From the NCBI GenBank assembly GCA_032718475.1, contig JAUCBJ010004529.1, forward strand, positions 1-64,000: 64,000 nt of DNA, in the 5' to 3' direction. The stretch comes from Nemertoderma westbladi (taxonomy: Eukaryota; Xenacoelomorpha; Nemertodermatida; Nemertodermatidae). This document shows, piece after piece, positions 44,800 to 57,439 of the stretch (positions within the stretch are counted from its first letter, which is position 1; each line of letters begins with the position of its first letter). The notes under the pieces are model-generated. The model saw nothing but the letters and a program-made list of their open reading frames with translations, was not told where the DNA came from and ran no database searches. Both the position numbers and the translations under genes were made by a program.

Positions 44800-46250
44800 A
44801 AAGATTTAAAAGAGAAGGTGATCGGCTTCACAACATCTAATGGTAATGAAAGGTAGAACTTTGGGATGCTAAACGAGAATTTAAAAAAGTTATCCGGAGG
44901 AAGAAATCTGAATTGAATGAAAAACTCTTGCTGGAAAAGTTAAAACAAACTGAGACAACGCCGTGGATTCTTCTAGAGGATTATAACCCACCAACTGTAG
45001 CACCAATTGCCACAGAGAGACTGGAGGGCCAGGAAATGGTTGTCAGTGGTTCAGATCCTGTACCAGAATCAACAAGAACAGGATCGTAAGGCAAGTGGAC
45101 CCTACAGAGTCTACAGTGGACACATGACACAATCGATATGGGTATTGATGTCGATTTTATTTCTTCATTTAATACCTGCGTAAACATTGCTCGAGTTCCA
45201 TCCGCGTGGTCAACGAGTATTATTAAAATTCTATACAAATAGAACGGAGATAAATCAATTCCAGATAACTATAGAGGAATTGCCTTGATTAGCTTATACT
45301 TAAAAACTCTAATGAAGGTTATTAACTCGAGAGATAGAGAAATCACATTATTGGTCTGCTTCCGGTGGAGCAATTTGACTTTATATATATCGTCTACAGG
45401 AAAGCTTTTGATGTGGTGAACCGACGAATTTTATTACACAAGTTGTACAATCAATTTGGAATAAAAGATAACATATTATTTATCTGATTATCTTCGGAAC
45501 ATTGTAGAGATCTATGATGGCATGAAATTTTCAAATCCGATTGAGCACCTAAGAGGCATTCTCAAGGCGGATACATTTTCACCGATCTGCTTTATTGTGT
45601 TTACAGCAGATCTAGCGGCTACGGAAACCCATATCGGCCACGTCGCGTGCAAACTTCCATGTCACGCGCGCAAACTTCTTTCTTTGCGGACGATCTGCCC
45701 ATTTATTCCTCCTAAAAACTCGATATTCAAAGAGATAATGCAGTTTTCAGGTGGTCCAAACGCAACGAAATTGTTGTCAACTTATCTAAAACTAAAATAA
45801 TGAAGTACCGGAATGGCGGCAGGCAGGTTAGCCGCTGATGACAAGTTTTAATACGATGGAAATCTAGAGGAGATAGATAATAGCTATGACTACATTGATG
45901 TAACATTACAACCTTTTCTGGCTTTCACTAAACATATAAATCGTAAAAAATATAAAGCGTTTGCTGCTATAGGGTGCTTCGAAAAATCTACAACGAGTCT
46001 CAATAGACACGGGTATGAAAATATTTCAAATGAAAATTGACCCAATAATGGTGACTTTACGCCTTCAATGAGATTGAAATCTATTATACACCGTGTCAAC
46101 TCAAGGAAATAGATAAAATCAAAGGAGGCTTCATAAAGAAATTTATAGGCCTTCATGAGAATGCTTCAACAACACTTGCTCTTCACATGATTGGCACAGC
46201 AACACCTAGTATCTCGGTTTCCACCAACATGTGTGCAGGAATCTAACACC
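44800..46250 (+). pseudogene. heavily decayed LINE reverse transcriptase
   Basis: Fragments of a non-LTR reverse transcriptase appear in order in different frames: IPDNYRGIALIS (about 45255), YRKAFDVVNRRILLHKLYNQ (45399), LRGILKADTFSPICFIVF (45547) and the catalytic FADDLPIYS (45687-45713). Upstream sequence around 44850-44950 (WDAKREFKKVIRRKKSELNE) fits the linker before the RT domain. Multiple frameshifts and stops. The clade cannot be decided from these pieces. Confidence 0.75.
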
Positions 46251-47469
46251 TTTCCACTAGACTTGAGCATATAATATATATATTTACTTTTATTCAGTCT
46301 CATTATTTCATCGCTTCTCTAATAATTGTTTTCCTTGAATTAAAGATATAAATGTTGGGGAGTACATACAATTTATCTTCATAATAATATTTGAATCACT
46401 TCAGTATTTACAGGGGCAAGTATATCATGGTTTGTTTCAACAACTACAGGTTGGGTTCAAATTTCCATTAAATTATAAACACATAGGTTAGGTTGTACAA
46501 ATAATATTCCTAATATTGTAATAATATTCATATAGCCCGCGATTAGTCGCCTAGGAATACCATATTCCAATTAATTCAACGGAAACGATTTCAAAAATTC
46601 TTATATCCTTAAAATCTCGAGGGTTGAATTTCCCTGAAACTATCTGTACTATATCTTCCAGCATGTAGTTCCCAAGTAGATCCTTCTGTGGATTTTCGTG
46701 AGGATGCCACCTCTTGAATCCATTACTTGGTTTGGGTAATTGGGATTCTATTCAGTTAACGGAAAGAGATACCCACAATAACTGATTGAAGCTCCTATGG
46801 CGCACTATCTCAATCTCATTATATTATTAATTATTTCTTTAAGATTTCTGGTTCCATTGAGACTGATATAAACCATTAAGAGTTCATTTATATATTTCTG
46901 GTTTCGTTTCGGCTGCTTTCCTAATCTTTCTAATGGGATGTCTTTTATCTTATTTTCCGTATTCAGCATCATTTTGCATATTTCTGTTGAATTCTATATT
47001 ATTTTAATTCACATTCTATTTTTAATTACAATTTTGATGATGAGTCATTTGTATATATTAATTCTCTGTAGCTATAAATTTAAAAACCTGGAGGGTGTTT
47101 CACGTAGTTTCATTTGATTTAATTAAATGAAACTTCGTGAAACGCAAATTTCTTACATGATACTTCATTTACGCCAATTTAGTTAAATGACGCTTCGTGA
47201 AACACCCCCCAGCTCATTCATTTCATTTAATTTAATTCGGTCTTTGCCGACAATATAAAATAAAAGTGCACCGAAATACGTTACACACAAATTATAATGC
47301 AAGTTAAGTAAAAACGATAATTGGTACAATTAACGTGGTTCAAAAAAATACCAGATAACACTTGAGACATAACGAATATTACAATAAAGTCGTCATTGAA
47401 GTACTAGATGAGGTTAAAGTACTGCTGGATACAATTATGTTAGCTGTCAAAAGGTAATGAATGCACTGT
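46251..47469. other. gene-free AT-rich stretch
   Basis: No coding frame is supported apart from the small MITE at 47088-47212. T-rich, with no other structure noticed. Confidence 0.4.
47088..47212. mobile_element. 125 bp MITE with GGGTGTTTCACG ends and nested hairpins
   Basis: The left end CTGGAGGGTGTTTCACG is complementary to the right end CGTGAAACACCCCCCAG. The left half also contains its own inverted pair around TTTCATTTGATTTAATTAAA. Target duplication is not clear. Confidence 0.7.
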
Positions 47470-49190
47470 TGTCTTAGCACGGTTGAATGATGTTGTAGTG
47501 GGCAGTTTCTCTGTGTGTCAGTGACCGTGGTGATAATCTAGAGAAAATTTCCCTCTTACTGAATTTATATGTAAGCAGAGACAATAGGAGCGGGATAGGA
47601 AATTGGCGTCCGCAGGTGTTATAAGTCGATCCTAGGCCGGTATATGAACGATTATTATGTGTATTTAGTTGTGTTAAACATCTTAAGATTGTTTGAAGAT
47701 TAACATTTGGACAGTCCGTAACACATATTATGGTACTGATTGAAGCTGTAAAGGAGTCGGATGAGATTGGGTTGCAGTTCAGTAGAGCATATGTGACTTG
47801 GTTACTTGCATAGTTGCCCAGGTGCAAAAGTCCACGCAATATTTTCCTGTAGTAGACGTCAAGATTGGTTAATTCTGTGTCTGTTAAAGCACCAACTAGG
47901 AATCTTATACTGTAAAGTAAATATTAAAGCACCAACTAGGAATCTTATACTGTAAAGTAAATATTATGGGAATTGCAATATACCGCCAAAGGTGACTCAA
48001 GGTGGAATTGGTTAACCACCTTGTGGTCCATCCATTTCTATGAAATGACTCTGAAATCGAGGCAATGATTTGGATGCTGTCAGCTAGAGCCTCCGCATGG
48101 TCGTTAAATTTTAATCCCAAATAGTGATAAGACTGTCAGGCAGGAACCAGAACACAGTTATATTGAGGAATGTGGCAACATGGCCTGGTGCGATGGGTGA
48201 GTATGAACATCCAATGTGTCTTGGATTCTTCAATGTTTAACTGAACTTTCGCCAAATTTTCAGTGACTATGTCAACTTGCTTCTCGATTTCATCAGCAGA
48301 TCTACCGATTAGTAGGATGTCGTCAGCATACCCTATGGAGCCCACCCAACCATCAGAGAAGCTGTGTCCGAAACCGGCGCTGTCCAAAGTACCTAGTATA
48401 CCAGCAGTGTATGTGTTGAAAAGTAATGGGGATAATAACGAACCTTGTTTCACGCCACGTGTGAGTGGGATCCCAATCTCCGAGATTTTTGATCCAAATT
48501 TGAGGAATGCAGTGCTGAATTTGTAGTATGTTAGTAGTGCAAGACATATATGGGGGTTTAAGTGATGACGTAGTTTGCTAAATAGAGTAAAGTATTCAAC
48601 GTTGTCGAACACAGAGGCTACATCCAATTCGCAGAGGTAACTGGTGGTTCCCTTTCTGCGTTGGGTTTCGAGACATTTCAGGCTTGCGCTAATGATGAGG
48701 TCGAATCCAATTTTCTTCTGATAGGCCATTTGGGATGGTGGGATAATATCTGGGGTGGAGAGGAACTCACTGAGTAACACAGACTCGAATATCTTTGCAA
48801 ATAGGTTTACTGTAGCGATCCGACGATACGACTTTGAGAGTAGAGGATCACGTCCCTTGCCTTTGTACAGATGGGAAACAATTGTTTCACAAAATACCTG
48901 AGGAACTTCGCCGAGTCTGAAAGTAGCATTTATGATCTCTGACAAAACATGACATAAATCCTGTGTTAATTCTGAGGATGTGTTCAATCACAAGGGAATT
49001 AACATCAGCGGCCTTACCTTTGGAAAGTTTTAAAACGGTTCTCTTTATTGTTAGAGGAGAAACTGTTGGAAATTAAGCTGTTGTCCTTGCCTCCTCTAGC
49101 TCTTCAATGACTTGGGACTTGGTGTCATTTTGTCTCTTGTGGGTGCTGCTACTAAAATTGCAATTCTGGAACAATGGGTTTGACAATTTA
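47470..49190 (-). pseudogene. LINE ORF2 fragment with YADD reverse transcriptase
   Basis: The longest intact part (48987-48136) carries RT blocks in order: LYKGKGRDPLLSKSYRRIAT, CELDVASVFDNVEYF (the first catalytic Asp region), LTRGVKQGSLLSPLLFNTY and IGYADDILLIGRSADEIEK. Upstream, to about 49190, LEEARTTA and LTIKRTVLKLSKGKAAD continue the RT N terminus in other frames. Downstream, to 47470, pieces such as LGLKFNDHAEALADSI and GLLHLGNYASNQ are the C-terminal domain. A tandem duplication of about 40 bp (47885-47966) and several frameshifts have killed it. No endonuclease is present. Confidence 0.82.
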
Positions 49191-50219
49191 TGTGATTGTC
49201 TAAATAGTATAGCTGTGTATCACTTTGTACTGTGTACAGTGTATTAGTACTACTTTTTGAAAATTTGTATATCTTATATTACCTATTTATAACTATTGAC
49301 CTGAAAATTTTACTCAATTTTCAGAACCAACTTGCAGCATATAATTATATTTCCAAAAATTCGTCTGATATGTTGCCCTTCACTTAGTATCCTTTGTATA
49401 TCATATATAAAAACTTTCATGTTATGAGAGTCAAAACTTAAAAGCGTTTCAAGTGTAACCACATTTTTATACATTAACTCGTATGAACTAATATTAAATA
49501 AAGGTAGTGAAAATTTTGTTATAATTATTTCCTTTCTGAACAAAAAGAAATAATATATATTTATATGTTTTATCATAGTTTTTTATGGCATTAACTGGTA
49601 GTTTAACTGGAGTACCAGTTAAATAACTGGGAGCAAATCTTGGGATAGGAGTAGCGCCCACCCCTACCCTCAGGTAGCAGCTATTGAAAGAGGAGCCTTC
49701 GGGTCGCCTCCGGCTTCGGCCGACTGTTTGCTTTTTTTTTTATGGCATACATTTTTTCTGTTTCGTTTTTTTGAAATTTGCTTTGCATACATTATTATAT
49801 TTTTTAATTGCTACTAATAATTTGCTATTTAATTATTTGTAATTGATTAATGATGAATTAATATGATTATTGATTAATGCTTATAATAATTTGACTCTAT
49901 TTAGCCTAACCTGTGTGTGTATTACTAATTATTATGCACATATTTTCTTCTGCTTTTGATTACCTCTGCCTTTAATAGAGTATGAATTTAACGATATCTA
50001 TTTCACGATATCTGCTATTTTACCATGTGTAATTCTGCATGGTTTAAAGAATTTATACTATTAAAAGTTACCTTCTTGTTGTCTGTAAAACCTTTTTCCT
50101 TCGCAAGACTTAATTATAGTTGCAGAGACAATTTTATCTGCATGGCGTTGCTGCATTTGCATTAGCATTCCACTTAATAAAATATTCAAAAAAGATATTT
50201 TTTGGCAATTAAACAAAAA
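49191..50219. other. gene-free AT-rich stretch
   Basis: No supported gene. A GC-richer patch at 49650-49730 (CGCCTCCGGCTTCGGCCG) is the only contrast in composition. Confidence 0.35.
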
Positions 50220-50350
50220 CCTACATATCCTATTCTACATAGACTACTACTAGGTCGAGCGAGCTCGGACAGTGTGAATGATGTCCTTCCAGGCTTCCCG
50301 ATTCTCCACAGTTGTCTCAATTTCGTTTCTCCGAAGTCCAGTATCCCTTT
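50220..50350 (-). mobile_element. 3' end of an RTE-like LINE (second copy)
   Basis: About 120 bp match, in reverse, the 3' end of the LINE at 55350-57435 (57300-57432), including GAGAATCGGGAAGCCTGGAA and the terminal TAG repeats (here CTACTACTA). Only the 3' tip was inserted, the usual 5' truncation of LINEs. Confidence 0.75.
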
Positions 50351-50485
50351 TAAGTTAGTCTATAATTTATATACAGTATGTCATAGCCGGTCGTCCATTG
50401 TTAAGCTTTCCTTTGTGTTAGGTGACACAAAAATAGGTCAGCTTAGATCAAAATAGACCACCATCTTGTTCAACCATGACGCAGC

Positions 50486-51290
50486 TTGGAGTTTCTGCCA
50501 GGAAAAACAGCAGTTCATCTTGTAAGATTAATTGACAAAGCATTCATGGCCGGAGCCACTGGAGAAGATCCAGATTCTGAAGACGGAAGTACCGGCTTCA
50601 GGTATAATAGGTATAATCTATATATCTATATACCTAGGTATAATCTTACTGGTAGTCAACAAGAAATGATTACTGCCCGTGGAAGTTCAAGTGCTGGTTC
50701 GAGTTTGGCACATGATCTTGAGGGTCGAAAGTTTATTGTCAAGTGCTACAAACACGATTGAGAAGCGGAGATAGGTGGTCAAGGAATGTCACTCGAAGAT
50801 CACTGCCAGAAACAGGTGCAAATGCACACCATTGCTGGCAGTATTGCTGAGAGTCTACGTGCCGCAGCACCACCTGAGTTTCGTGCGGTATTTCGTTACA
50901 ATAGAGTATTCTACAGCAAGCCAGACGGCAAAGCAGTTAGGCTACTGTGGAACATTATGTCGATGGAAAGTTTGTGAAATATATAAACAATGATGGGACG
51001 CCACTGCCACTTATGCCGGGCAATGAAGACAAAGAGGCTGTTCTTAAAGCTGAGGCCCTAGTACACTTTAGTTATTATTACTCTGATGATAAATTTATGG
51101 TACTGTATGTTCAAGGTGCTGCATACAATTCATGCAGATGACAAGTTAGACCTAGTACGGCAGGAAAGTGGGAATGCTGAGTGAGGAGACGCTGGTCCGG
51201 ATAATAAGATGGTAACTAATTTCTATGTTGGATACTGTTCTCATATCGCAATGGATATCTTTAAACGGGAACACAAATGTAACGATTCTA
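50486..51290 (+). pseudogene. alpha-kinase domain relic
   Basis: Pieces match an alpha-kinase domain in order. GRKFIVKCYKHD (about 50725) resembles the N-lobe strand with the lysine; SLEDHCQKQVQMHTIAGSIA follows in the same frame after a TGA at 50759-50761. After a frameshift near 50940, VEHYVDGKFVKYINNDG and LVHFSYYYSDDKFMVLYVQG match the HF.Y...MV.D.QG segment. FKREHKCND (51260) is in a third frame and resembles the C-terminal HKCN zinc motif. The usual Asp of D(I/L)QG is Tyr here, so even this piece would be inactive. Alpha-kinases phosphorylate residues in helical context; some marine invertebrates carry many copies. It is a dead host gene copy, possibly moved by neighbouring LINEs. Confidence 0.62.
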
Positions 51291-51394
51291 CTACTAGGAT
51301 CGGCATGCTGCATTGCAGCTGCATTTTTAAGAATGCTGTGCCGGCTTGTAGACAAAATTGCACCGCCACAACTCCCTATCACCCATGACATTTG

Positions 51395-52160
51395 CTAGAT
51401 CATCCGCATAAAATAATAATCGGACCTTACGTTTCCGATTAATTCTCAGTGACTTCCAAATCCTGGAAAGCCTATTCAAGGCTGCCCATGCCTTTCCCTT
51501 ACGTATTCGAAGGTCCTCACCTGACTTCCGGATCCATTATCCCAGGTAACAGAAGTCGTCCACATGCTCAAGCGTACCATCCTTTGAACTTATGCTCATC
51601 CGATCAGAGACTTGCTGAGGACTTTCAAAGTTAACTGTTTTCTGGAGTTAATAAAAAGACCAACATTAGAAGCAGCATGTTCTAATGAGCTGAGGAGCCG
51701 TTGGGCTCCCTCTACAGTAGTGATTTTGAGAGTACTCCTAAGTCATCAGCAAAGTCTAGATCAGTTAGGTACTTGGCAGGATTTCCTCGACTTCTGGAGC
51801 CAGTAGGTGGAGTTTCCATCACCCCATCATCATATGATGATCTAAGGACATTGTAGAACATAGTCAACCACAATTATGAACAAGAATGGTGCAAGTGTGT
51901 CTCCCTGGAGGACGCCCCATAACACTTGAAATGGTTCTGTATCACCGTCAACAGTATACACAAATGTTGTCGAACAATCATATACTGATCTGATTGCTGC
52001 AATAATTTCATCAGGAATCCCATATAGTGAAAGTATGCTGAACATACGTGAGTGAGAGACTGAATCAAAGGCCTTGAAGAAGTCAACAAAGATACAGCCA
52101 GTTGCCTGTCTTTCTTTTTTGATAACTCTTCAATTATCCTTTTAATTCCCAAAAAACGAT
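51395..52160 (-). pseudogene. RTE-like LINE fragment (RT and C-terminal part)
   Basis: On the minus strand, MGIKRIIEELSKKKDRQL and then GIPDEIIAAIRSVYDCSTTF come first, followed by VLWGVLQGDTLAPFLFIIVV, a FADD-region relic (about 51760) and the block LGSWIMDPEVR (about 51530). These match the LINE at 55350-57435. Several frameshifts. A nearly identical copy of 51625-52000 lies at 63443-63800. Confidence 0.8.
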
Positions 52161-55100
52161 TACTACGATTAAAACGATTAACGATTACTGCACCACTGTA
52201 TGCTCAAACTCAACCCATTCAACAACAAAGATCGACTTATTATTCTTTATATGCGCTATTGAGTATTGACTATCTGACTCGGAGTCTATCTATATGTCAT
52301 AAGTTTAAATGTCAAATTGTTTATGCTGGCCCATTACACTCGCAAAACTTAATATTAATATGAAAAAGTATTCAATATTAATTATAACCTTAAGTTAACA
52401 TAAAAATTATTTCAGTTAATAATTATAATTAAAGTGAACAATTACAAATTTATAATGTTCTTCTATATTATTATAGTACACATCAGTTTTGTGTACTTTT
52501 GATGTTAATATATTATAGGCCTATTATTATTAAAATTCTAATAATTTTTTACTAAAATATTGAACACCAAGAGCACACAAAACTGATGGATTATAATACT
52601 AACGTTAATTTTTTTTAAATGTTTAAATTTATGAAATATTTATTTAACTATCTTACAGTCTAAACAGCCACATAATTAACTCCGACTTGAGGACTCCTCC
52701 TCCTCGTCAAGGAGCATATTAATTAACCGACCTGCGACCAAGAGTCATTAAGCCTAATGATGCGTTAGGGCTAATTAATAATTAAATAAAAAGTATAATC
52801 TAGTCTAATCTATAAAAGTATAATTATAGGCCGGTACAACCGTACTAATTATTCCGACGATTTCCGAAGGTTTCTTGCTTCTTTTACTTTCGTTTAGTTC
52901 CTTTCTAGTTTGGGCCTAATCGGTAGCGGCATACCGGAAACCGGTACTGACGCTGTACCTCAGGTATATCTACAGCAGTCTGGCAGCCGTAGTCCACGAC
53001 CCCTAGGATTGTTAAGACTCGGAGTAGGCCTAGTAGGGAGCAGTACCACCTGGAGAAATAAATTATATTCTTGGAATAATTTTTTTCTAACTTTATAATA
53101 TTCTATATGGCGTGGCCTAGAGCAGCCACCTATATAAACCATTACGTGGTTAGCCTTATATCTATGCTTGGCAGCAGACATCCGCTATATAATTAATAAA
53201 ATCTTACATGGGATTTTTTTCAATTAATTTTTTTTAATTAATTTTTTTTCTTTAAAGTTTTTTCTGTAATTTTTTCTTTGTACATTTTTTTTCTATAATT
53301 TTTTTTCAATAATTTTTTTCTTCATAATTTTTTTTTCTGTATTAATTTTTTTTCAATATTTTTTCTGTTTATTTTTTTATATAAATTTTTTTATCGTAAT
53401 TAAATTAATTATCTTAGATGATGGTGATTTTTCATGTGGCAGCAATTGGCCACCATACTACTGTATATTAAGGGTACCAGCCCGCCGTGGGGGGTCAAAA
53501 AATAGACTTTTGGGTTGTGATCGATCCTACACCAAAATTTAATGGAGATTTCAAATCTGAAAACGATTTTCGAGATCTAAACCCGGTCTTGTTTTATAGA
53601 TATTTTAAATAGAGGTGTGTTGTGTTTAGCTAGCACTATACAACTTGCTGACTTGTCCCTTCTTGGCGGCATTGATTTATGCAAGTGACCCATAGGCTAG
53701 ATAGGACCATATAGATGGTCAAGTACAAATTCTCTGAAAGCCTGGTGAGTATATTGTGGTGAGTGATCTATAATGTCTGTCTGTACATATATCCGTTTAT
53801 ATGTCGGTCTGTCTCTGAACAACTAACACAGATGTCTGTCAGTCTGCCAGGTTGTCTATCAAAACTCAGAAAGCATACCAGTTGCCTCAATTATTCGTTA
53901 TGGCGTGTTTCTTGGCCGGTGATTTCATTTTCGTTCCGATGAGATTTTTTAGGTTAGATAAAATTTGGATTGTCTGTATGTCCATCTATATATGCCTAAT
54001 GTACAGTATAATACAAATGTGAAATGATATACTTCATAAAATGAATAAATAAAGATCTACACTACCGATATAAGATATGTATGTTTGTAGTATAAGAAGT
54101 TCCTAAAGCCTATTCACAGTAAAGCTAATTACGAAAATACGAAAATTGATATGTATATAATATCAGTAAAATGATATCGGTTTGATACTACAGTAGGCCT
54201 TATGTTTCCGATAAGCCGAAAAGCTCTTCTACCCTACAGGAGATTAGTCATTACTCATTAGTATGGTACCTCCTACCTTTGTTATTAAGATTAATTGTCA
54301 CGAACTGCACACCATCACCTCTACCTACGTAAACTTGAAGTTTGTTGTGGAGAGGCAGTAAACCTTCTGATTGGGTTTCAATCCAATTAAAATTGAGGCA
54401 ACAGGACAATAGTTGATCTGCTCATGATGTCAAGTGTCTCTGATTTCATTTAGACGTTGCTCGTCTTTCTAGTGAAGTGACCTGGAGATCAAATGCATTC
54501 CTGCAAAAAGTTTGAAATACATCATCATAACCCGTGTTGTAGGAGCATTATTCACAAAACATACAAACAATTAAAAATTGAACAGGTAGGATGGAAAAGG
54601 GTGTAACTTCGAAGAAATGCTTAACTGACCCTGAAACGGGAGAGAGACGCAAAATGGTGTTGTCGCGTTACGGCAAGTTTTTTAGGACAGTAGCCGTTAA
54701 AGCTACTTTTATTATTATTATTATAATTATTTTATTTCATTAGCTTCAGACGTAGACATATATGTATTATTGTATATACATATAGGTAGTATTATAGCAC
54801 AATAAGATTGAAATATAGGTAATTAATTATGCATTAAAATAGCAGAAACCGAAAACCCCCCCATAAACTAGAATCATATTTATAACGTAACATCCTTACT
54901 GATGTAATCAAGGAGTTATTTGACTTCAGTATTCTAGAATACAAACTGTAAAAAGATCGAGGTCTTATATGCAAGGAAGTTGGAACTCTATTGTATACAA
55001 ACAATTCACTGGCATTGCAGTATATCTATTTAATATACGGAAAATCCTATGATATGCTCTCTGATTGTCTTAACGGAATTTACTGATATACCAACCAAAG

Positions 55101-55349
55101 ATTGCAAACATAAATACTAGTACAATATGAGCGAAATAATATATTTTTAACCTAACGGAACAATTACCAAATTTCCTAACTAGACTGTTACCTCTTCGAT
55201 ACAAACTATTTGTTTGGTTTTCTATATCCAACTTATCATCGATATTTGTATTTATAATATGATCTAAACTTTAAGTAGCACTACTAACTGTATTAATTAC
55301 TGATTACTTATTAAATAATGTTCCTCCGCATATTTACTGTATATATTTA
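52161..55349. other. gene-free AT-rich stretch
   Basis: It includes T-rich sequence at 53210-53400 made of A-ATTTTTTTT words, and a GTCTGTCTG-type dispersed repeat near 53760-53950. A short GTCGCGTTAC segment at 54660 recurs in similar form near 61710. No coding frame is supported. Confidence 0.4.
53210..53400. repeat. T-rich low-complexity tract
   Basis: About 190 bp of T8-T9 runs separated by CTGTAA, TAATTAA or similar short spacers. Confidence 0.85.
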
Positions 55350-57435
55350 GTTCTGGCAGAAACTCAGAACTGACAATGCAGTAAAGGATGCTTACACAGT
55401 AGAAGTTCAAAACCGCTTTGAAACACTTCAGTCAATGGATCAAGACCAGTCCACCAATTCAATATACCAGAATATAATAAAAGCCCACAAGGAATCAGCT
55501 AAGTGGCATATCCCCCAGAAACCCAAACGTAAACAGTATGTGCCATGGCAAAACTCTGAGGTTACTTGTAAGAGAGAAGATCTTAAGATAGATAAAGTAA
55601 AAAGCTGTAAAAAGTTTTTACTATAAAGTAAAAACCGAACAACCTACAACCGAAAACATTAACAAGGTTGAGAAAGCTAGTATATACAGGATAAAATTGA
55701 AGCAATTAAAAACGCTCACATACAGCAACAATCAGACTTACCTGGCAAACTGTAAATGAGGTATCTGGTCGGAAAAGGTGTGCAAAGGGGCGCCTCAAAG
55801 CCCCTCAAAGTCCCAAGCCACCTCAATGTCCTGAAGAACGTGTTGGGAAGTGGAAAAATCACTTCAGCAACTTGCTTGGGCAGCCACAAACATCGAGGTC
55901 AACCCTACAAGGAAAATATATGACAAGACACTACCTTTAGAAACAGGGGACTTCACACCTGCCGAACTCCAAATCTCCAATAATAAAGCGAGTGGATTAG
56001 ATGAAATTCCAGCAGAGGTATGGAAAACAGGAGTGCTAAACAGACCATTATTGAATGTTTGCAACCGGATGTTAAAAGGGGAAAAGCCACCACCAATTTG
56101 GACTAAAGGTCAACTAAAGACTTTCCCCAAGAAAGGAGACCTCGGTATACCAACAAACTATCATGGGATCTGTCTGCATGTGGTAGCTGCCAAAATATAC
56201 AATAAAATGATTCTATATAGGATTAGGCCTCACATAGAGAAACTACTGCGTGAGAGCCAAAACGGATTTCGACCAAATAGATCAACAATAGCTCAGATAC
56301 TTGCACTATGGAGACTGATTGAAGGAAATAAGTCAAAGAATCTCCCCCCAGTCATGACTTTTGAGGACTTCAAGAAGGCATTCGACTCCATCCATAGAGG
56401 TAAAATGCTTGAAATCCTAAGAGCTTATGGAATACCAGAAGTAATTGTTGCTGGCATTGGATTGTTATATTGTGACACAGAAGCACAGGTACTCTCACCA
56501 GATGGTGAAACTGAGTTTTTCTCAATCCTGGCTGGCGTACTGCAAGGTGACACATTAGCACCATTACTATTTGTGATTGTACTGGATTACGCAATGAGGA
56601 CGGCCACAAAAGGTGAAGCTGGGATTCACACTTCAAGAACGCAGAAGTAGTAGATATCCGGCAACTACAGTCACAGACACTGACTTTGCGGATGACATCG
56701 CCCTGCTCTCTAATACGCTAGCAGATGCACAGCTTCTACTAAATAAAGTGGAGAGGGCTGCTAAGGAGGTTGGATTGCATATAAATTCTACCAAGACCGA
56801 ATTCATGACTTTTAATGTTGATGGAAACTTGACAACCATTGATAATAATTAACTAAGGAAGGTCAACGACTTCCAGTACCTAGGATCATGGAGTAGCAAA
56901 AAGGACATAGAAGTTAGGAAAACAAAGGCTTGGGAAGCTCTATCAAAAATGGATACTATCTGGAAAACAGATCATTCCAGGCACCTGAAGACTAAGTTCT
57001 TTCGAGCCACAGTGGAAAGTGTATTTTTATACGGGGGTGAGACCTGGACACTGACTAAATCACTTGAACAATGAATTGATGGTTGCTACTAAGGGAAGAC
57101 TACTAAGGTCAGCCCTAAACATCAGCTGGAGACAACACATGACAAACGCTGAGCTTTATGGTATAATACCACCTGTATCAACCACGCTCCGTGAACACAG
57201 ATTAAGATTCAGTGAGCACTGCTGGCGAAGTAAAGACAAGGTCATACCAGATCTACTTTTCTGGCAACCAACTCATGGAAAGCGTAGTCGTAGACGACCG
57301 GACATAATATATATAGATCAACTTGAAAGGGATACTGAACTTGGGAGAAACGATATTGCGACAACTATGGAGAATCGGGAAGCCTGGAAGGATCTCATTT
57401 CCACTGTCCGAGTTCGCTCGACCTAGTAGTAGTAG
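55350..57435 (+). pseudogene. RTE-like LINE, endonuclease-truncated ORF2
   Basis: From 55435 the linker (MDQDQSTNSIYQNIIKAHKE ... KQYVPWQNSEV) leads into the RT domain (55850-56650): NNKASGLDEIPAEVWK, FEDFKKAFDSIHRGKML, and AGVLQGDTLAPLLFVIVLDY. The catalytic box TDTDFADDIALLSNTLADAQ follows after a frameshift near 56630. The C-terminal region has NDFQYLGSW, FFRATVESVFLYGGETWTLT, LRSALNISWRQHMTNAELYG and ends at 57423 with a TAG repeat tail. Lesions: frameshifts near 55640-55850 and 56630, stops near 56850 and 57072. The endonuclease is missing, so it was 5' truncated. The clade call is from general resemblance of the C-terminal region. Confidence 0.85.
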
Positions 57436-57439
57436 TAGT

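Noticed and set aside
46440-46470. GGTTCAAAT-type sequence as a tRNA T-arm
   Set aside because: No cloverleaf partner sequences around it; chance match.
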